From Buttiauxella sp965119215 (GTDB taxonomy: Bacteria; Pseudomonadota; Gammaproteobacteria; Enterobacterales; Enterobacteriaceae), in the NCBI GenBank assembly GCA_965119215.1, contig CBCPKK010000005.1, forward strand, positions 1-64,000: DNA of 64,000 nucleotides. The letters run 5' to 3'. A program made the position numbers and the translations under genes. Below, one piece after another: positions 51,354-60,849 of this stretch. Each line of letters opens with the position of its first letter. Position 1 is the stretch's first letter. The notes beneath the pieces are model-generated. The model saw nothing but the letters and a program-made list of their open reading frames with translations, was not told where the DNA came from and did no database searches.

Positions 51354-53708
51354 ATGAATCCTGAGCGTTCTGAACGCATTGAAATCCCCGTATTGCCATT
51401 GCGCGATGTGGTGGTTTATCCGCACATGGTAATTCCACTGTTTGTCGGGCGAGAAAAATCCATTCGTTGCCTGGAAGCGGCCATGGATCATGATAAAAAA
51501 ATCATGCTGGTGGCGCAGAAAGAAGCCTCGACAGATGAGCCAGGTGTCAATGACCTGTTCTCAGTGGGAACCGTCGCATCCATATTGCAAATGCTGAAAC
51601 TGCCAGACGGCACCGTAAAAGTGCTGGTTGAAGGGTTACAGCGTGCGCGTATCACCACGCTTTCTGATAACGGTGACCATTTCTCAGCTCAGGCTGAGTA
51701 CCTGAATTCGCCAGCTATCGAAGAGCGCGAACAGGAAGTGCTGGTACGCACCGCGATTAATCAGTTTGAAGGCTATATCAAACTGAACAAAAAAATCCCG
51801 CCAGAAGTGCTGACATCGTTGAACAGCATTGACGACCCTGCTCGTCTGGCTGACACCATCGCCGCGCATATGCCATTGAAACTGAATGACAAACAGTCTG
51901 TTCTCGAGATGTCCGATATTAACGAACGTCTTGAATATCTGATGGCAATGATGGAGTCCGAAATCGATCTGCTGCAAGTTGAGAAGCGTATTCGCAACCG
52001 CGTTAAAAAGCAGATGGAAAAAAGCCAGCGTGAGTACTATCTGAATGAGCAAATGAAAGCGATTCAGAAAGAACTCGGCGAAATGGACGACACGCCAGAT
52101 GAAAACGAAGCGCTAAAACGCAAAATCGACGCGGCTAAAATGCCGAAAGAAGCGCGTGAAAAAACCGAAGCTGAACTGCAAAAACTGAAAATGATGTCGC
52201 CAATGTCTGCGGAAGCAACCGTAGTACGTGGTTACATTGATTGGATGGTGCAGGTTCCATGGAATGCGCGCAGCAAAGTGAAAAAAGATCTGCGCCAGGC
52301 GCAGGAAGTTCTGGATACCGATCATTACGGCCTTGAGCGCGTGAAAGATCGTATCCTGGAATACCTCGCAGTCCAGAGCCGTGTTAACAAGCTCAAAGGG
52401 CCAATTTTGTGCCTGGTTGGGCCTCCAGGTGTAGGTAAAACCTCCCTGGGCCAGTCCATCGCTCGCGCGACAGGGCGTAAATACGTGCGCATGGCATTGG
52501 GCGGCGTGCGTGACGAAGCTGAAATTCGCGGTCACCGTCGTACTTACATCGGTTCCATGCCGGGCAAGTTGATTCAGAAAATGGCGAAAGTAGGCGTTAA
52601 AAACCCATTATTCCTGTTAGATGAAATCGACAAAATGTCCTCTGACATGCGCGGTGACCCGGCGTCTGCACTTCTGGAAGTTCTTGATCCAGAACAGAAC
52701 GTGGCGTTTAACGACCACTATCTGGAAGTCGATTACGATCTGAGCGATGTGATGTTCGTGGCGACGTCTAACTCCATGAACATTCCAGCACCGCTGCTGG
52801 ATCGTATGGAAGTGATTCGTCTGTCCGGTTACACCGAAGATGAAAAACTGAACATCGCCAAACAGCATCTGTTGACCAAACAGATTGAGCGTAACGCGCT
52901 GAAAAAAGGTGAAATCACGGTACACGACAGTGCCATTAGCGGCATTATTCGTTACTACACCCGTGAAGCTGGTGTGCGTAACCTGGAACGTGAAATTTCC
53001 AAACTGTGTCGTAAAGCGGTTAAACAGCTGCTGCTGGATAAAACGCTCAAACACATCGAAATCGACGGCGACAATCTGAAAGATTTCCTTGGCGTGCAGC
53101 GCTTTGACTATGGCCGTGCAGACAGCGAAAACCGCGTAGGTCAGGTAACGGGTCTTGCGTGGACGGAAGTTGGTGGTGACCTGCTGACTATCGAAACCGC
53201 TTGTGTGCCGGGTAAAGGCAAGCTGACTTACACCGGTTCTCTGGGTGAAGTTATGCAGGAATCTATCCAGGCTGCGTTGACCGTGGTGCGTGCGCGTGCA
53301 GAGAAATTGGGCATTAATCCTGATTTCTACGAAAAACGCGACATCCACGTTCACGTGCCGGAAGGTGCTACGCCGAAAGACGGTCCAAGTGCTGGTATTG
53401 CAATGTGCACCGCGCTGGTATCTTGCCTGACAGGTAACCCTGTTCGTGCTGATGTCGCAATGACCGGTGAAATCACACTGCGTGGCCAGGTTTTGCCAAT
53501 CGGTGGTTTGAAGGAAAAACTGCTGGCTGCACACCGTGGCGGCATTAAGACTGTTCTGATTCCGGACGAAAATAAGCGTGATTTGGAAGAAATTCCAGAC
53601 AACGTTATTGCCGATCTGGATATCCATCCGGTGAAGCGCATCGAGGAAGTTTTGGCTCTTGCCTTACAGAATGAGCCTTACGGAATGCAGGTTGTAACCG
53701 CAAAATAG
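51354..53708 (+). CDS. lon: ATP-dependent protease Lon
   Basis: Lon is a cytosolic AAA+ serine protease that degrades misfolded and regulatory proteins (SulA, RcsA). The 784 residues equal E. coli. The N-terminal substrate domain (about 1-200), coiled coil (about 200-300), Walker A GPPGVGKTSLG (~356), Walker B LFLLDEIDK and the catalytic Ser679 in DGPSAGIAM with Lys722 are all present. The SD GAGAGAG precedes ATG 51354. A large antisense frame is a shadow. Confidence 0.98.
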   Translation: MNPERSERIEIPVLPLRDVVVYPHMVIPLFVGREKSIRCLEAAMDHDKKIMLVAQKEASTDEPGVNDLFSVGTVASILQMLKLPDGTVKVLVEGLQRARITTLSDNGDHFSAQAEYLNSPAIEEREQEVLVRTAINQFEGYIKLNKKIPPEVLTSLNSIDDPARLADTIAAHMPLKLNDKQSVLEMSDINERLEYLMAMMESEIDLLQVEKRIRNRVKKQMEKSQREYYLNEQMKAIQKELGEMDDTPDENEALKRKIDAAKMPKEAREKTEAELQKLKMMSPMSAEATVVRGYIDWMVQVPWNARSKVKKDLRQAQEVLDTDHYGLERVKDRILEYLAVQSRVNKLKGPILCLVGPPGVGKTSLGQSIARATGRKYVRMALGGVRDEAEIRGHRRTYIGSMPGKLIQKMAKVGVKNPLFLLDEIDKMSSDMRGDPASALLEVLDPEQNVAFNDHYLEVDYDLSDVMFVATSNSMNIPAPLLDRMEVIRLSGYTEDEKLNIAKQHLLTKQIERNALKKGEITVHDSAISGIIRYYTREAGVRNLEREISKLCRKAVKQLLLDKTLKHIEIDGDNLKDFLGVQRFDYGRADSENRVGQVTGLAWTEVGGDLLTIETACVPGKGKLTYTGSLGEVMQESIQAALTVVRARAEKLGINPDFYEKRDIHVHVPEGATPKDGPSAGIAMCTALVSCLTGNPVRADVAMTGEITLRGQVLPIGGLKEKLLAAHRGGIKTVLIPDENKRDLEEIPDNVIADLDIHPVKRIEEVLALALQNEPYGMQVVTAK

Positions 53709-53740
53709 TGACCTGACGCATATTCGGTTAATAAAATCAG

Positions 53741-53777
53741 AGCTGGCTAGTGAATTGTCACTTGCCAGCTTTTTTTT
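53741..53777 (+). terminator. Terminator of lon
   Basis: AGCTGGC and GCCAGCT, extended by AGTGA/TCACT across one mismatch, form a long stem followed by eight T residues. Confidence 0.93.
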
Positions 53778-53918
53778 GTGTCGCTACTTTAGATCGCTGG
53801 CGATGCGTGTCATTCACAACGGATGTTGTAAGGGCATGACAGGCCTGATATAACTGCTGCGCGGTCGCACTTTGAAGGATACTGGTGCGATATAAATTAT
53901 AAAGAGAGGAAGAGAAGA

Positions 53919-54191
53919 GTGAATAAATCTCAACTGATAGACAAAATTGCCGCAGGTGCTGATATTTCTAAAGCCGCGGCTGGACGTGCATTAGACGCTG
54001 TGATTGCTTCTGTTACTGAATCTCTGCAATCCGGGGAAGATGTGGCACTGGTTGGCTTTGGAACCTTTGCTGTTCGTGAACGTGCTGCCCGTACCGGCCG
54101 TAACCCACAGACAGGTAAAGAAATCACCATCGCTGCTGCAAAAGTACCAGGTTTCCGTGCTGGTAAAGCGCTGAAAGAAGCTGTTAACTGA
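53919..54191 (+). CDS. hupB: DNA-binding protein HU-beta
   Basis: HU-beta is a nucleoid-associated protein that bends and compacts DNA as a dimer with HU-alpha. The 90 residues match E. coli, starting MNKSQLIDKIAAGADISKAAAGRALDAV from GTG 53919 after AGAGAGGAAG. The DNA-contacting arm GRNPQTGKEITIAAAKVPGF holds the conserved Pro intercalation tip. It is a Lon substrate and neighbour in E. coli. Confidence 0.98.
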   Translation: MNKSQLIDKIAAGADISKAAAGRALDAVIASVTESLQSGEDVALVGFGTFAVRERAARTGRNPQTGKEITIAAAKVPGFRAGKALKEAVN

Positions 54192-54234
54192 TTTCTCGTC
54201 CGTTTTTTAGGGCAAGGCAAGTAAAGTTAGGTCA

Positions 54235-54262
54235 GGGCGCATCGTTAGATGTGCCTTTTTTT
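54235..54262 (+). terminator. Terminator of hupB
   Basis: GGCGCATC pairs with GATGTGCC (one G-T pair) around GTTA, with seven T residues after it. Confidence 0.88.
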
Positions 54263-54425
54263 ATGGCTGATGGCTAATTTTGCGCATGTTTGATGATTTG
54301 AACCCATTTTCTTGTCACAATACCCGCCTGCCGCGCAGCGGTACAGCAGTACGCGTTTTCAGGGATGCCCATACAGCGACTGCGCTGGGTTTACCATTCA
54401 CACTACAGTGGAGTGTTGTTACACC

Positions 54426-56297
54426 ATGATGGACAATTTACGTACGGCGGCAAACAGCCTCGTAATCAAGATAATTTTCGGGATCATTATCGTGTCATTC
54501 ATTTTGACTGGCGTGAGTGGTTACCTGATTGGCGGTAGTGCCAACTACGCCGCAAAAGTGAATGGCCAGGAAATCAGCCGCGGTCAGTTTGAAAACGCCG
54601 TTGCCAGTGAGCGTAACCGCCAGCAGCAGCAACTTGGCGAACAGTTCTCGGTACTGGCTGGAAACGAAGGCTACATAAAGCAGATGCGTCAGCAAGTGCT
54701 GTCGCGCATGGTTGATGAAGCGTTAATGGACCAATACGCCAAACATCTTGGCCTTGGCATTAGCGACGAACAAATCAAAGAAGCCATCTTTAAAGAACCT
54801 GCATTCCAGAACAACGGCAAATTTGATAACGCGCGTTATACCTCGATTCTCAACAACATGGGTATGACTCCGGATCAGTACGCGCAGGCACTGCGTAATC
54901 AACTGACCACACAACAACTGATTAATGCCGTTGTGGGTACTGATTTTATGCTGACCGGTGAAACTGATGAACTGGCAGCCCTGGTGTCACAGCAGCGTGT
55001 GGTTCGTGAAGCCACTATTGACGTAGCTGCCCTGGCCGCGAAGCAAGAAGCTTCTGAGCAGGAAATCAACGCCAGCTACGAGCAAAACAAAAACAAATAC
55101 ATTGCACCTGAGCAATTCAAAGTTAGCTACATCATGCTTGATGCGGCTTCCCAGAAGGTTGAAGTGGCGGATACTGATATCCAGGCCTACTACGACCAGC
55201 ATCAGGAAGAGTTCACTCAGCCACAGCGCAACCGCTACAGCGTGATTCAGACCAAAACTGAAGCCGAAGCTAAAGCGATTCTTGATGATCTGAGCAAAGG
55301 CGGTGATTTTGCTGCACTGGCAAAAGAAAAATCTGCTGACATCATCTCTGCCCGCAAAGGTGGCGACATGGGTTGGCTGGAGCCAGGTACGACTCCTGAC
55401 GAACTGAAAAACTCCGGTCTGAAAGACAAAGGTCAGTTGTCTGGTGTTATCAAATCTTCCGTTGGCTTCTTAGTAGTACGCCTTGACGACATTCAGCCAG
55501 CGCAAACCAAGCCGCTGTCAGAAGTGAAAGACGCTATTGCTGCGAAAGTGAAACAAGACAAAGCGGTCGATGCTTACTACGCGCTGCAACAGAAAGTCAG
55601 CGATGCGGCAAGCAATGACAACCAGTCTCTGGCAAGTGCAGAACAAGCTGCAGGAGTTAAAGCGGTTGAGACTGGCTGGTTTGGTCACGACAACTTACCT
55701 GCCGAGCTGAACTTCAAGCCTGTTTCAGATGCCATTTTCAATGGTGGTCTGGTCGGTGTGGGTGGGACTCCAGGCAGCAACTCCGACATCATCACCGTTG
55801 ATGGCGACCGTGCCTTCATCGTGCGTATTGCGGAACATAAAGCCGAGGCTGTTAAGCCTTTAGCTGAAGTTCGTGACCAGGTTATCGCGCAGGTGAAACG
55901 CCAGAAAGCTGAGCAACAAGCAAAGCTGGATGCTGACAAACTGCTGAACGCACTGAAGCTGGGCAAAGGCGTTGATGAAATGAAAGCGGCTGGCTTGAGC
56001 TTCGGTGAAGCGAAAACGCTGACCCGCACAGGCCAGGACCCAATCAGCCAGGCGGCGTTCACTCTGCCATTGCCAGCTAAAGACAAACCAGTCTACGGCG
56101 TGGCTAATGACATGCAGGGCAACGTTGTACTGTTAGCGCTGGATGAAGTTAAGCCTGGTGATATGCCAGCAGAACAGAAAAAAGCGATGGTTCAGGGGAT
56201 CACCCAGAACAATGCCCAAATTTCTTTCGAAGCGTTGATGGCTAATCTGCGCAAAGAAGCGAAAATTAAGATGGGCGATAGCATCGACCAGCAGTAA
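54426..56297 (+). CDS. ppiD: Periplasmic folding chaperone PpiD
   Basis: PpiD is an inner-membrane-anchored SurA-like chaperone at the exit of the Sec translocon. ATG 54426 gives MMDNLRTAANSLVIKIIFGII and 623 residues, as in E. coli. One membrane helix (about 14-34) is followed by a SurA-like N domain. A single parvulin domain follows (about 265-355; RYSVIQTKTEAEAKAIL...GGDMGWLEPGT...VKSSVGFLVVRLDDI), which in E. coli lacks isomerase activity. The C-terminal domain is soluble. The frame upstream to 54312 was rejected. Confidence 0.96.
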   Translation: MMDNLRTAANSLVIKIIFGIIIVSFILTGVSGYLIGGSANYAAKVNGQEISRGQFENAVASERNRQQQQLGEQFSVLAGNEGYIKQMRQQVLSRMVDEALMDQYAKHLGLGISDEQIKEAIFKEPAFQNNGKFDNARYTSILNNMGMTPDQYAQALRNQLTTQQLINAVVGTDFMLTGETDELAALVSQQRVVREATIDVAALAAKQEASEQEINASYEQNKNKYIAPEQFKVSYIMLDAASQKVEVADTDIQAYYDQHQEEFTQPQRNRYSVIQTKTEAEAKAILDDLSKGGDFAALAKEKSADIISARKGGDMGWLEPGTTPDELKNSGLKDKGQLSGVIKSSVGFLVVRLDDIQPAQTKPLSEVKDAIAAKVKQDKAVDAYYALQQKVSDAASNDNQSLASAEQAAGVKAVETGWFGHDNLPAELNFKPVSDAIFNGGLVGVGGTPGSNSDIITVDGDRAFIVRIAEHKAEAVKPLAEVRDQVIAQVKRQKAEQQAKLDADKLLNALKLGKGVDEMKAAGLSFGEAKTLTRTGQDPISQAAFTLPLPAKDKPVYGVANDMQGNVVLLALDEVKPGDMPAEQKKAMVQGITQNNAQISFEALMANLRKEAKIKMGDSIDQQ

Positions 56298-56344
56298 CAA
56301 TCTTCGGCGTTTCTCGCAGTTCACTGCAACGCAATGCAACATTC

Positions 56345-56367
56345 AAAGGCCGCTTTCGCGGCCTTTT
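56345..56367 (+). terminator. Terminator of ppiD
   Basis: AAAGGCCGC (56345-56353) pairs with GCGGCCTTT (56358-56366) around a TTTC tetraloop, then T. Confidence 0.85.
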
Positions 56368-56448
56368 CCACATTTGAAGATTGCCATTTGTGCCTGTTTT
56401 TTTCTCCCGTTAAGGTGGCTTCGCTGTCAACACACAAGGAGGAACAGC

Positions 56449-56826
56449 ATGAACACAGGAATCAAACGTGGATTAAAAGTAATGTGCATCGCCGTGTCAC
56501 TTATCGCGACAAGCGCGTGCATCCCGGCAACTGCCGCCCCCGCCGTTGTCAAAAACGATACGGCACAACAGCACAATGAAAAATCCCCTGTCACTCCCGT
56601 GACGACCGCTAAACCCAGCGATGCTGACGACGGTGTTGTGAGTATTAACACCGCAAGCGCAGAAGCGCTGGCACAGGCCATGAACGGTGTTGGCCTGAAA
56701 AAAGCACAGTCGATTGTGAGCTACCGGGAAGAATACGGCCCATTCAAGGCGTTGGAACAATTGCAGGAGGTGCCAGGGATTGGCAGTGCGTTGGTAGAAC
56801 GCAATCTGTCTCACATTAAGCTTTAA
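56449..56826 (+). CDS. ybaV: Helix-hairpin-helix protein YbaV
   Basis: YbaV is a small exported ComEA-like protein, perhaps DNA-binding in the periplasm. ATG 56449 follows GGAGGAA and gives 125 residues. The N-terminal ~32 residues look like a signal peptide (VMCIAVSLIATSACIPATAA). A low-complexity Thr/Ala/Pro linker precedes a helix-hairpin-helix pair (about 63-125: VSINTASAEALAQAMNGVG, PGIGSALVERNL). It is slightly longer than E. coli YbaV (123) and less conserved in the linker. The function in non-competent enterobacteria is unknown. Confidence 0.92.
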   Translation: MNTGIKRGLKVMCIAVSLIATSACIPATAAPAVVKNDTAQQHNEKSPVTPVTTAKPSDADDGVVSINTASAEALAQAMNGVGLKKAQSIVSYREEYGPFKALEQLQEVPGIGSALVERNLSHIKL

Positions 56827-56875
56827 CGCTTAGTGCTCATGGCTCGCGTAGTCTAAAAAGTTTGCTATGCTGAAT

Positions 56876-56892
56876 AACAGGTCATACCAGTT
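56876..56892 (+). promoter_or_regulatory. FadR operator before fadM
   Basis: AACAGGTCATACCAGTT matches the FadR palindrome AACTGGTCNGACCAGTT at 14 of 16 defined positions. fadM is FadR-repressed in E. coli. The site lies 57 bp before the fadM start and would overlap or follow its promoter. Confidence 0.72.
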
Positions 56893-56948
56893 TGGTGTGG
56901 CCTGTTTACCTCACCTGAATATTAAAACTAAAGATAGGGTTCAGCGCT

Positions 56949-57347
56949 ATGCAAACACAAATCAAAGTTCGGGGTTATCATATTGATGTCTATCAGCATG
57001 TGAACAATGCCCGCTACCTTGAGTTTCTCGAAGAGGCCCGCTGGGAAGGGCTGGAAAATGCGGCTGGTTTCCAATGGATGACGGCAAACAACATCGCGTT
57101 TATTGTCGTGAATATCAATATTAACTACCGCCGTCCGGCGGTGTTGGGTGACGTCCTGCGCATTGACAGTGCGTTACAGCAACTCAATGGGAAAAGCGGC
57201 GTATTAAGCCAGGTTGTGAAACTTGAACCGGAAGGTGAGATCGTAGCAGACGCGCTGTTGACCTTCGTTTGCATTGATTTAAAGACACAGAAGTCGGTTC
57301 CGCTGGAAGGGGAACTGCGCGAGAAGTTAGTACAGATGATGGAGTAA
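56949..57347 (+). CDS. fadM: Long-chain acyl-CoA thioesterase FadM
   Basis: FadM (YbaW) hydrolyses long-chain acyl-CoA, notably 3,5-tetradecadienoyl-CoA, a dead-end product of oleate beta-oxidation. The 132 residues equal E. coli. The hotdog fold carries the catalytic Asp motif HIDVYQHVNNARYLEFLEEARW, with NINYRRPAVLGD following. A FadR-like operator upstream supports induction by fatty acids. It converges on queC. Confidence 0.96.
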   Translation: MQTQIKVRGYHIDVYQHVNNARYLEFLEEARWEGLENAAGFQWMTANNIAFIVVNININYRRPAVLGDVLRIDSALQQLNGKSGVLSQVVKLEPEGEIVADALLTFVCIDLKTQKSVPLEGELREKLVQMME

Positions 57348-57381
57348 CTGAAGGGACAGATTGCAGGGACAGGGAAGAAGG

Positions 57382-57407
57382 GGCGTGGCAGTCACAGACA
57401 CCACGCC
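57382..57407. terminator. Hairpin between convergent fadM and queC
   Basis: GGCGTGG (57382-57388) pairs with CCACGCC (57401-57407) over a 12-nt loop; no clear T run on either side. Confidence 0.5.
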
Positions 57408-57413
57408 GCTGGA

Positions 57414-58109
57414 TTACTTCAGGCCAGTTTTCTTTTTCATCGCTGCCATTACCGCCGGTTTATCCGCGAGATAATGATTTAGCCCGTTAGAGCGCAGGTT
57501 ACAGGCAGCGCACTCGCCGCAACCGTCACCCTGAATACCGTTGTAACAGGTCAGAGTTTCTTTGCGGATCAGATCCAACTGCTTCCAGTAGTCAGCCAGC
57601 GCCCAGGTTTCTGCTTTATCAAGCCACATTAGTGGTGTTTCAAAACGGACATCACGGCCCATACCAAGGCTTACAGCGTGATTCAACGCTTTCACGAACT
57701 CATCGCGGCAGTCCGGGTAACCTGAGAAGTCAGTTTCACAAACGCCAGTGATAACCGCCTCAGCTTCAACCTGATACGCGTAGATAGCCGTCAGCGTCAG
57801 GAACAGAATATTGCGACCAGGAACGAAAGTACTGGGTATGCCATTTTCTTCTGGATCGTAGTCAGGCACAGGGATGTTATCGCGAGTCAGGCTGCTGACA
57901 GCCAGTTCATTGAGCAACGTCACATCCAGCACTTTATGCGCGCGCGCACCCAGTTTCAGTGCCAGTTCACGGGCAACATCAATCTCAGCACGATGGCGTT
58001 GGCCATAATCAAACGTCACACAGTGAACTTCATCATACTGCTGTAATGCCTGAATCAGGCAGGTTGTGGAATCCTGGCCACCACTAAAAACGACAACGGC
58101 ACGTTTCAT
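57414..58109 (-). CDS. queC: 7-Cyano-7-deazaguanine synthase QueC
   Basis: QueC converts carboxy-deazaguanine to preQ0 with ATP and ammonia, upstream of the QueA/Tgt steps encoded elsewhere in this window. The 231 residues match E. coli. The PP-loop FSGGQDSTTCL is at the N terminus, and the zinc site is formed by Cys residues in CYNGIQGDGCGECAACNLR near the C terminus. It lies 65 bp after ybaE on the same strand. No preQ1 riboswitch-like element was recognised upstream. Confidence 0.97.
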   Translation of the reverse strand: MKRAVVVFSGGQDSTTCLIQALQQYDEVHCVTFDYGQRHRAEIDVARELALKLGARAHKVLDVTLLNELAVSSLTRDNIPVPDYDPEENGIPSTFVPGRNILFLTLTAIYAYQVEAEAVITGVCETDFSGYPDCRDEFVKALNHAVSLGMGRDVRFETPLMWLDKAETWALADYWKQLDLIRKETLTCYNGIQGDGCGECAACNLRSNGLNHYLADKPAVMAAMKKKTGLK

Positions 58110-58174
58110 GAATCATCCTGTAGAACATGTAAAAAGATATGGTAACGCTTAGGCGACGTGGCTGCCCAGCTTCT

Positions 58175-59878
58175 TCACACCATTGTCGGTGGTGGTAACC
58201 ACGCTTGTGTAAAATCAAACCAGCCCCAGGCATTAAGCTCAATACCATTTACCCCCGGTGGCGCGCTGATTTGGTAACGATAGTTAAATAGTGGCGACAC
58301 TATCGCATCGCGCATTAACGTGCTGAACACTTCCTGCAACCCGCTATTGCGCGCATTCTCATCCGGGTGGATTTGCACATTATCCAGCGTTGCCTGCAAC
58401 TGTGTGTACTGGTTTTCTGTCAGTACCGCGGGCCATAGCATATCGCTGCGTAACCACTGCTCCAGCGTATAAGCAGGTGCTTCGCCAATTAATCTGTCAC
58501 CCATCATCAAATCGGCTTGCGCCAATGCTTCGCATCCCGCCCAGTTTTTTGCATCGTGGAACACAAGCGTGAGTTCGCAACCTAAATCGGCAAGGTGCGT
58601 TTTAAGTTGTTGCGCCATAACGTGTAATTCAACCGGCAGATGATAAACCAGCGTGAGTTGTGGCGGCAGCGTCACCGCTTCGCGTGATGTCCACTCTGGC
58701 ATTTTCCAGCCGGGGATCATCTCGTGGCTTTGGGTGATCAGCGATTCGTCGACGGGCAGGCTTGCGATCAACTGATGCTGGTGGATGATCTGCATCAGAA
58801 AGCGAGCTTGCTCCGGCATCAAATTACGGTTCTGTTTGACTGCCAGATAACAAAAACCGAGGCTGATGCTATTGCTCACAGGCCGCAAATGTACGAGTTC
58901 ATCTTGCTGACCAATGGCGATTTGTACCGGATGCAGGCAACTGGTTCCCAGTTCAGTATCGAATAATTGCGGGGTTATCCAGTATTCCACGGCTTTGAGC
59001 AGCGGATGGCTAAGATGATATGACTCGAAACTTTCAATGCGTACCAGATTCTCTTTAAAACTACCGATGCGAAATGGCCCACAGCCGACTTGAGTATCTT
59101 CCGGGTGCGCCAGGCGGCTGCAATAACTCGCCAGCCGGTGAGCCAGCCAATAATCCGGTGTATGCAAGACAAAGCGGATGCACTGCGTATGGGCAAGCTC
59201 AATGCTTTTCACGCTGACAAACAAACGCCGCATCGCTGGCAGCGCTAACAACATCATTAATCGTTGTTGTAACTGGGCCGTTTCAACCGGTTCGCCATTA
59301 TGCCAGTGAAGGGTGGAACGGATAAAAAAGTTCCAGTTCAGACCATCTTCGGAAACTTGCCAGTGGTGAGCGAGATCGGGCTGTGGAGCTGCATTGTTCG
59401 AGACAAAGCGGGTGAGGCCAGAAAAAATCTGCCCAGCCAAATGCTGTTCAGCACGCCCTGGCAGAAATCCGGGTTGTAGTGTTTCCAGCGGACGATAATA
59501 AGGGATGCGCAAAGTTGGCGTGTCGTTCTGCCATTGGCCGCCGAGGAACGGTTGCAGCAGCTGGCGCAATTGTTCCGGTGCCAGTTGCGCCAGTTCAAGC
59601 GCATTCTGATGCTGCCCTTTGTGCAGCACCTGTTCCATCATCCCCGACCTGACGCTTTCCGGTGTGACCAAAAAGGTTAGCGTGCCGCGTTTCCCACGCC
59701 CCGACTGTGCATGCCAGGTCAACCAACCCGCATCTTGCAGTTGGTTCAACACCGTCCGCACATGGCGTTCACTGCAAAAACAGCGTGCAGCCAGCTCTGC
59801 GACGGTGACGAGTTGGACTTCCCCCGCTGAAGGTTGCCACAAACGCTGAAATTGGTTGAGTCGATTGAGTAGCCGCAT
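58175..59878 (-). CDS. ybaE: SgrR-family regulator YbaE
   Basis: YbaE is a putative transcription factor with the SgrR architecture. An N-terminal winged-helix domain (about 1-115; VTVAELAARCFCSERHVRTVLNQLQDAGWL) is fused to a periplasmic-binding-protein-like domain (about 160-560; IPYYRPLETLQPGFLPGRAEQHLAGQIFSGLTRF). ATG 59878 gives MRLLNRLNQFQRLWQPSAG and 567 residues, as in E. coli YbaE. A longer frame back to 59998 runs into cof and was rejected. The ligand and targets are unknown. It diverges from cof across about 100 bp. Confidence 0.93.
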   Translation of the reverse strand: MRLLNRLNQFQRLWQPSAGEVQLVTVAELAARCFCSERHVRTVLNQLQDAGWLTWHAQSGRGKRGTLTFLVTPESVRSGMMEQVLHKGQHQNALELAQLAPEQLRQLLQPFLGGQWQNDTPTLRIPYYRPLETLQPGFLPGRAEQHLAGQIFSGLTRFVSNNAAPQPDLAHHWQVSEDGLNWNFFIRSTLHWHNGEPVETAQLQQRLMMLLALPAMRRLFVSVKSIELAHTQCIRFVLHTPDYWLAHRLASYCSRLAHPEDTQVGCGPFRIGSFKENLVRIESFESYHLSHPLLKAVEYWITPQLFDTELGTSCLHPVQIAIGQQDELVHLRPVSNSISLGFCYLAVKQNRNLMPEQARFLMQIIHQHQLIASLPVDESLITQSHEMIPGWKMPEWTSREAVTLPPQLTLVYHLPVELHVMAQQLKTHLADLGCELTLVFHDAKNWAGCEALAQADLMMGDRLIGEAPAYTLEQWLRSDMLWPAVLTENQYTQLQATLDNVQIHPDENARNSGLQEVFSTLMRDAIVSPLFNYRYQISAPPGVNGIELNAWGWFDFTQAWLPPPTMV

Positions 59879-59979
59879 GTATAAACCCGGAACAATTTTC
59901 AGAAAGTATTCACTATTAGTTCCGTATATGCCAGGTGATACTCTCAGCTGTGTTTTAGTCGTCACAAATCGGAGTGAAT

Positions 59980-60801
59980 ATGGCTCGTCTGGCTGCATTT
60001 GATATGGATGGTACGTTGTTAATGCCCAATCACCATCTGGGTGAAGAAACGCTGCGTACTCTTAACCGCCTGCGTGAAGAACGCCAGATAACGCTGGCTT
60101 TTGCCACAGGACGCCATGTTCTGGAAATGCGTCATATTCTGGGTTCGCTGTCGCTGGAAGCGTTTTTGATAACCGGCAACGGGACGCGTATTCACTCAAC
60201 GGAAGGCGAGTTACTGCATCGGCAGGATCTCACTCCGGAAGCGGCGGAAACCGTGATCCACGGGCAGTGGGATACCAAAGCAAGCCTGCACGTGTTTAAT
60301 GACACCGGCTGGTTAACGCAATATGACGTCGGTGAGATGCTTGAAGCCCACGTTTATAGCGGCTTTAGCCCGAAAATTGTCGATGTGAAACGCATACCGT
60401 CAGATGAAGTGACCAAGATTTGCTTCTGTGGCCCGCACGACGATCTTCTGCGTCTGAAAGTTCAACTGGAAGAGACTCTGGGTGAGCGTGCGTCTTTGTG
60501 TTTCTCGGCGGTGGATTGTCTTGAAGTCTTACCGACAGGCTGTAACAAAGGCTCAGCGCTTACTGCATTAAGCCAGCACCTTGGTTTGACGATGAAAGAT
60601 TGTATGGCATTTGGCGACGCGATGAATGACCGCGAAATGCTCTCAAGCGTGGGTCATGGTTTGATCATGGGTAACGCGATGGCACAACTGAAAGCAGATT
60701 TACCGCATTTACCTGTTATTGGACATTGCAGTAAACAGGCCGTTTCTCATTATTTGACGCATTGGCTGGATACACCAAACCTCACTTATTCCCCCGAATG
60801 A
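59980..60801 (+). CDS. cof: HMP-PP phosphatase Cof
   Basis: Cof is a HAD-superfamily (type IIB) phosphatase that acts on hydroxymethylpyrimidine diphosphate and other sugar phosphates. ATG 59980, after GGAG, gives MARLAAFDMDGTLL with nucleophile Asp8 and acid Asp10, and 273 residues. Motif II lies in FATGRH, motif III is Lys in CNKGSAL, and motif IV is GDAMNDREM. The cap domain spans about 85-190. A GTG two codons upstream (59974) is a less likely start. Confidence 0.96.
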   Translation: MARLAAFDMDGTLLMPNHHLGEETLRTLNRLREERQITLAFATGRHVLEMRHILGSLSLEAFLITGNGTRIHSTEGELLHRQDLTPEAAETVIHGQWDTKASLHVFNDTGWLTQYDVGEMLEAHVYSGFSPKIVDVKRIPSDEVTKICFCGPHDDLLRLKVQLEETLGERASLCFSAVDCLEVLPTGCNKGSALTALSQHLGLTMKDCMAFGDAMNDREMLSSVGHGLIMGNAMAQLKADLPHLPVIGHCSKQAVSHYLTHWLDTPNLTYSPE

Positions 60802-60816
60802 TAAGGCTTTAAGCCA

Positions 60817-60842
60817 GCCGGGCATTTGCCCGGCATTTTTTT
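60817..60842 (+). terminator. Terminator of cof
   Basis: GCCGGGC (60817-60823) pairs with GCCCGGC (60828-60834) around ATTT, followed by seven T residues. It also faces the convergent LprI-domain gene. Confidence 0.9.
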
Positions 60843-60849
60843 ATCTGTC

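Noticed and set aside
52617..53627. 336-codon open frame on the minus strand
   Set aside because: Antisense shadow of lon; composition reflects biased codons of the real gene.
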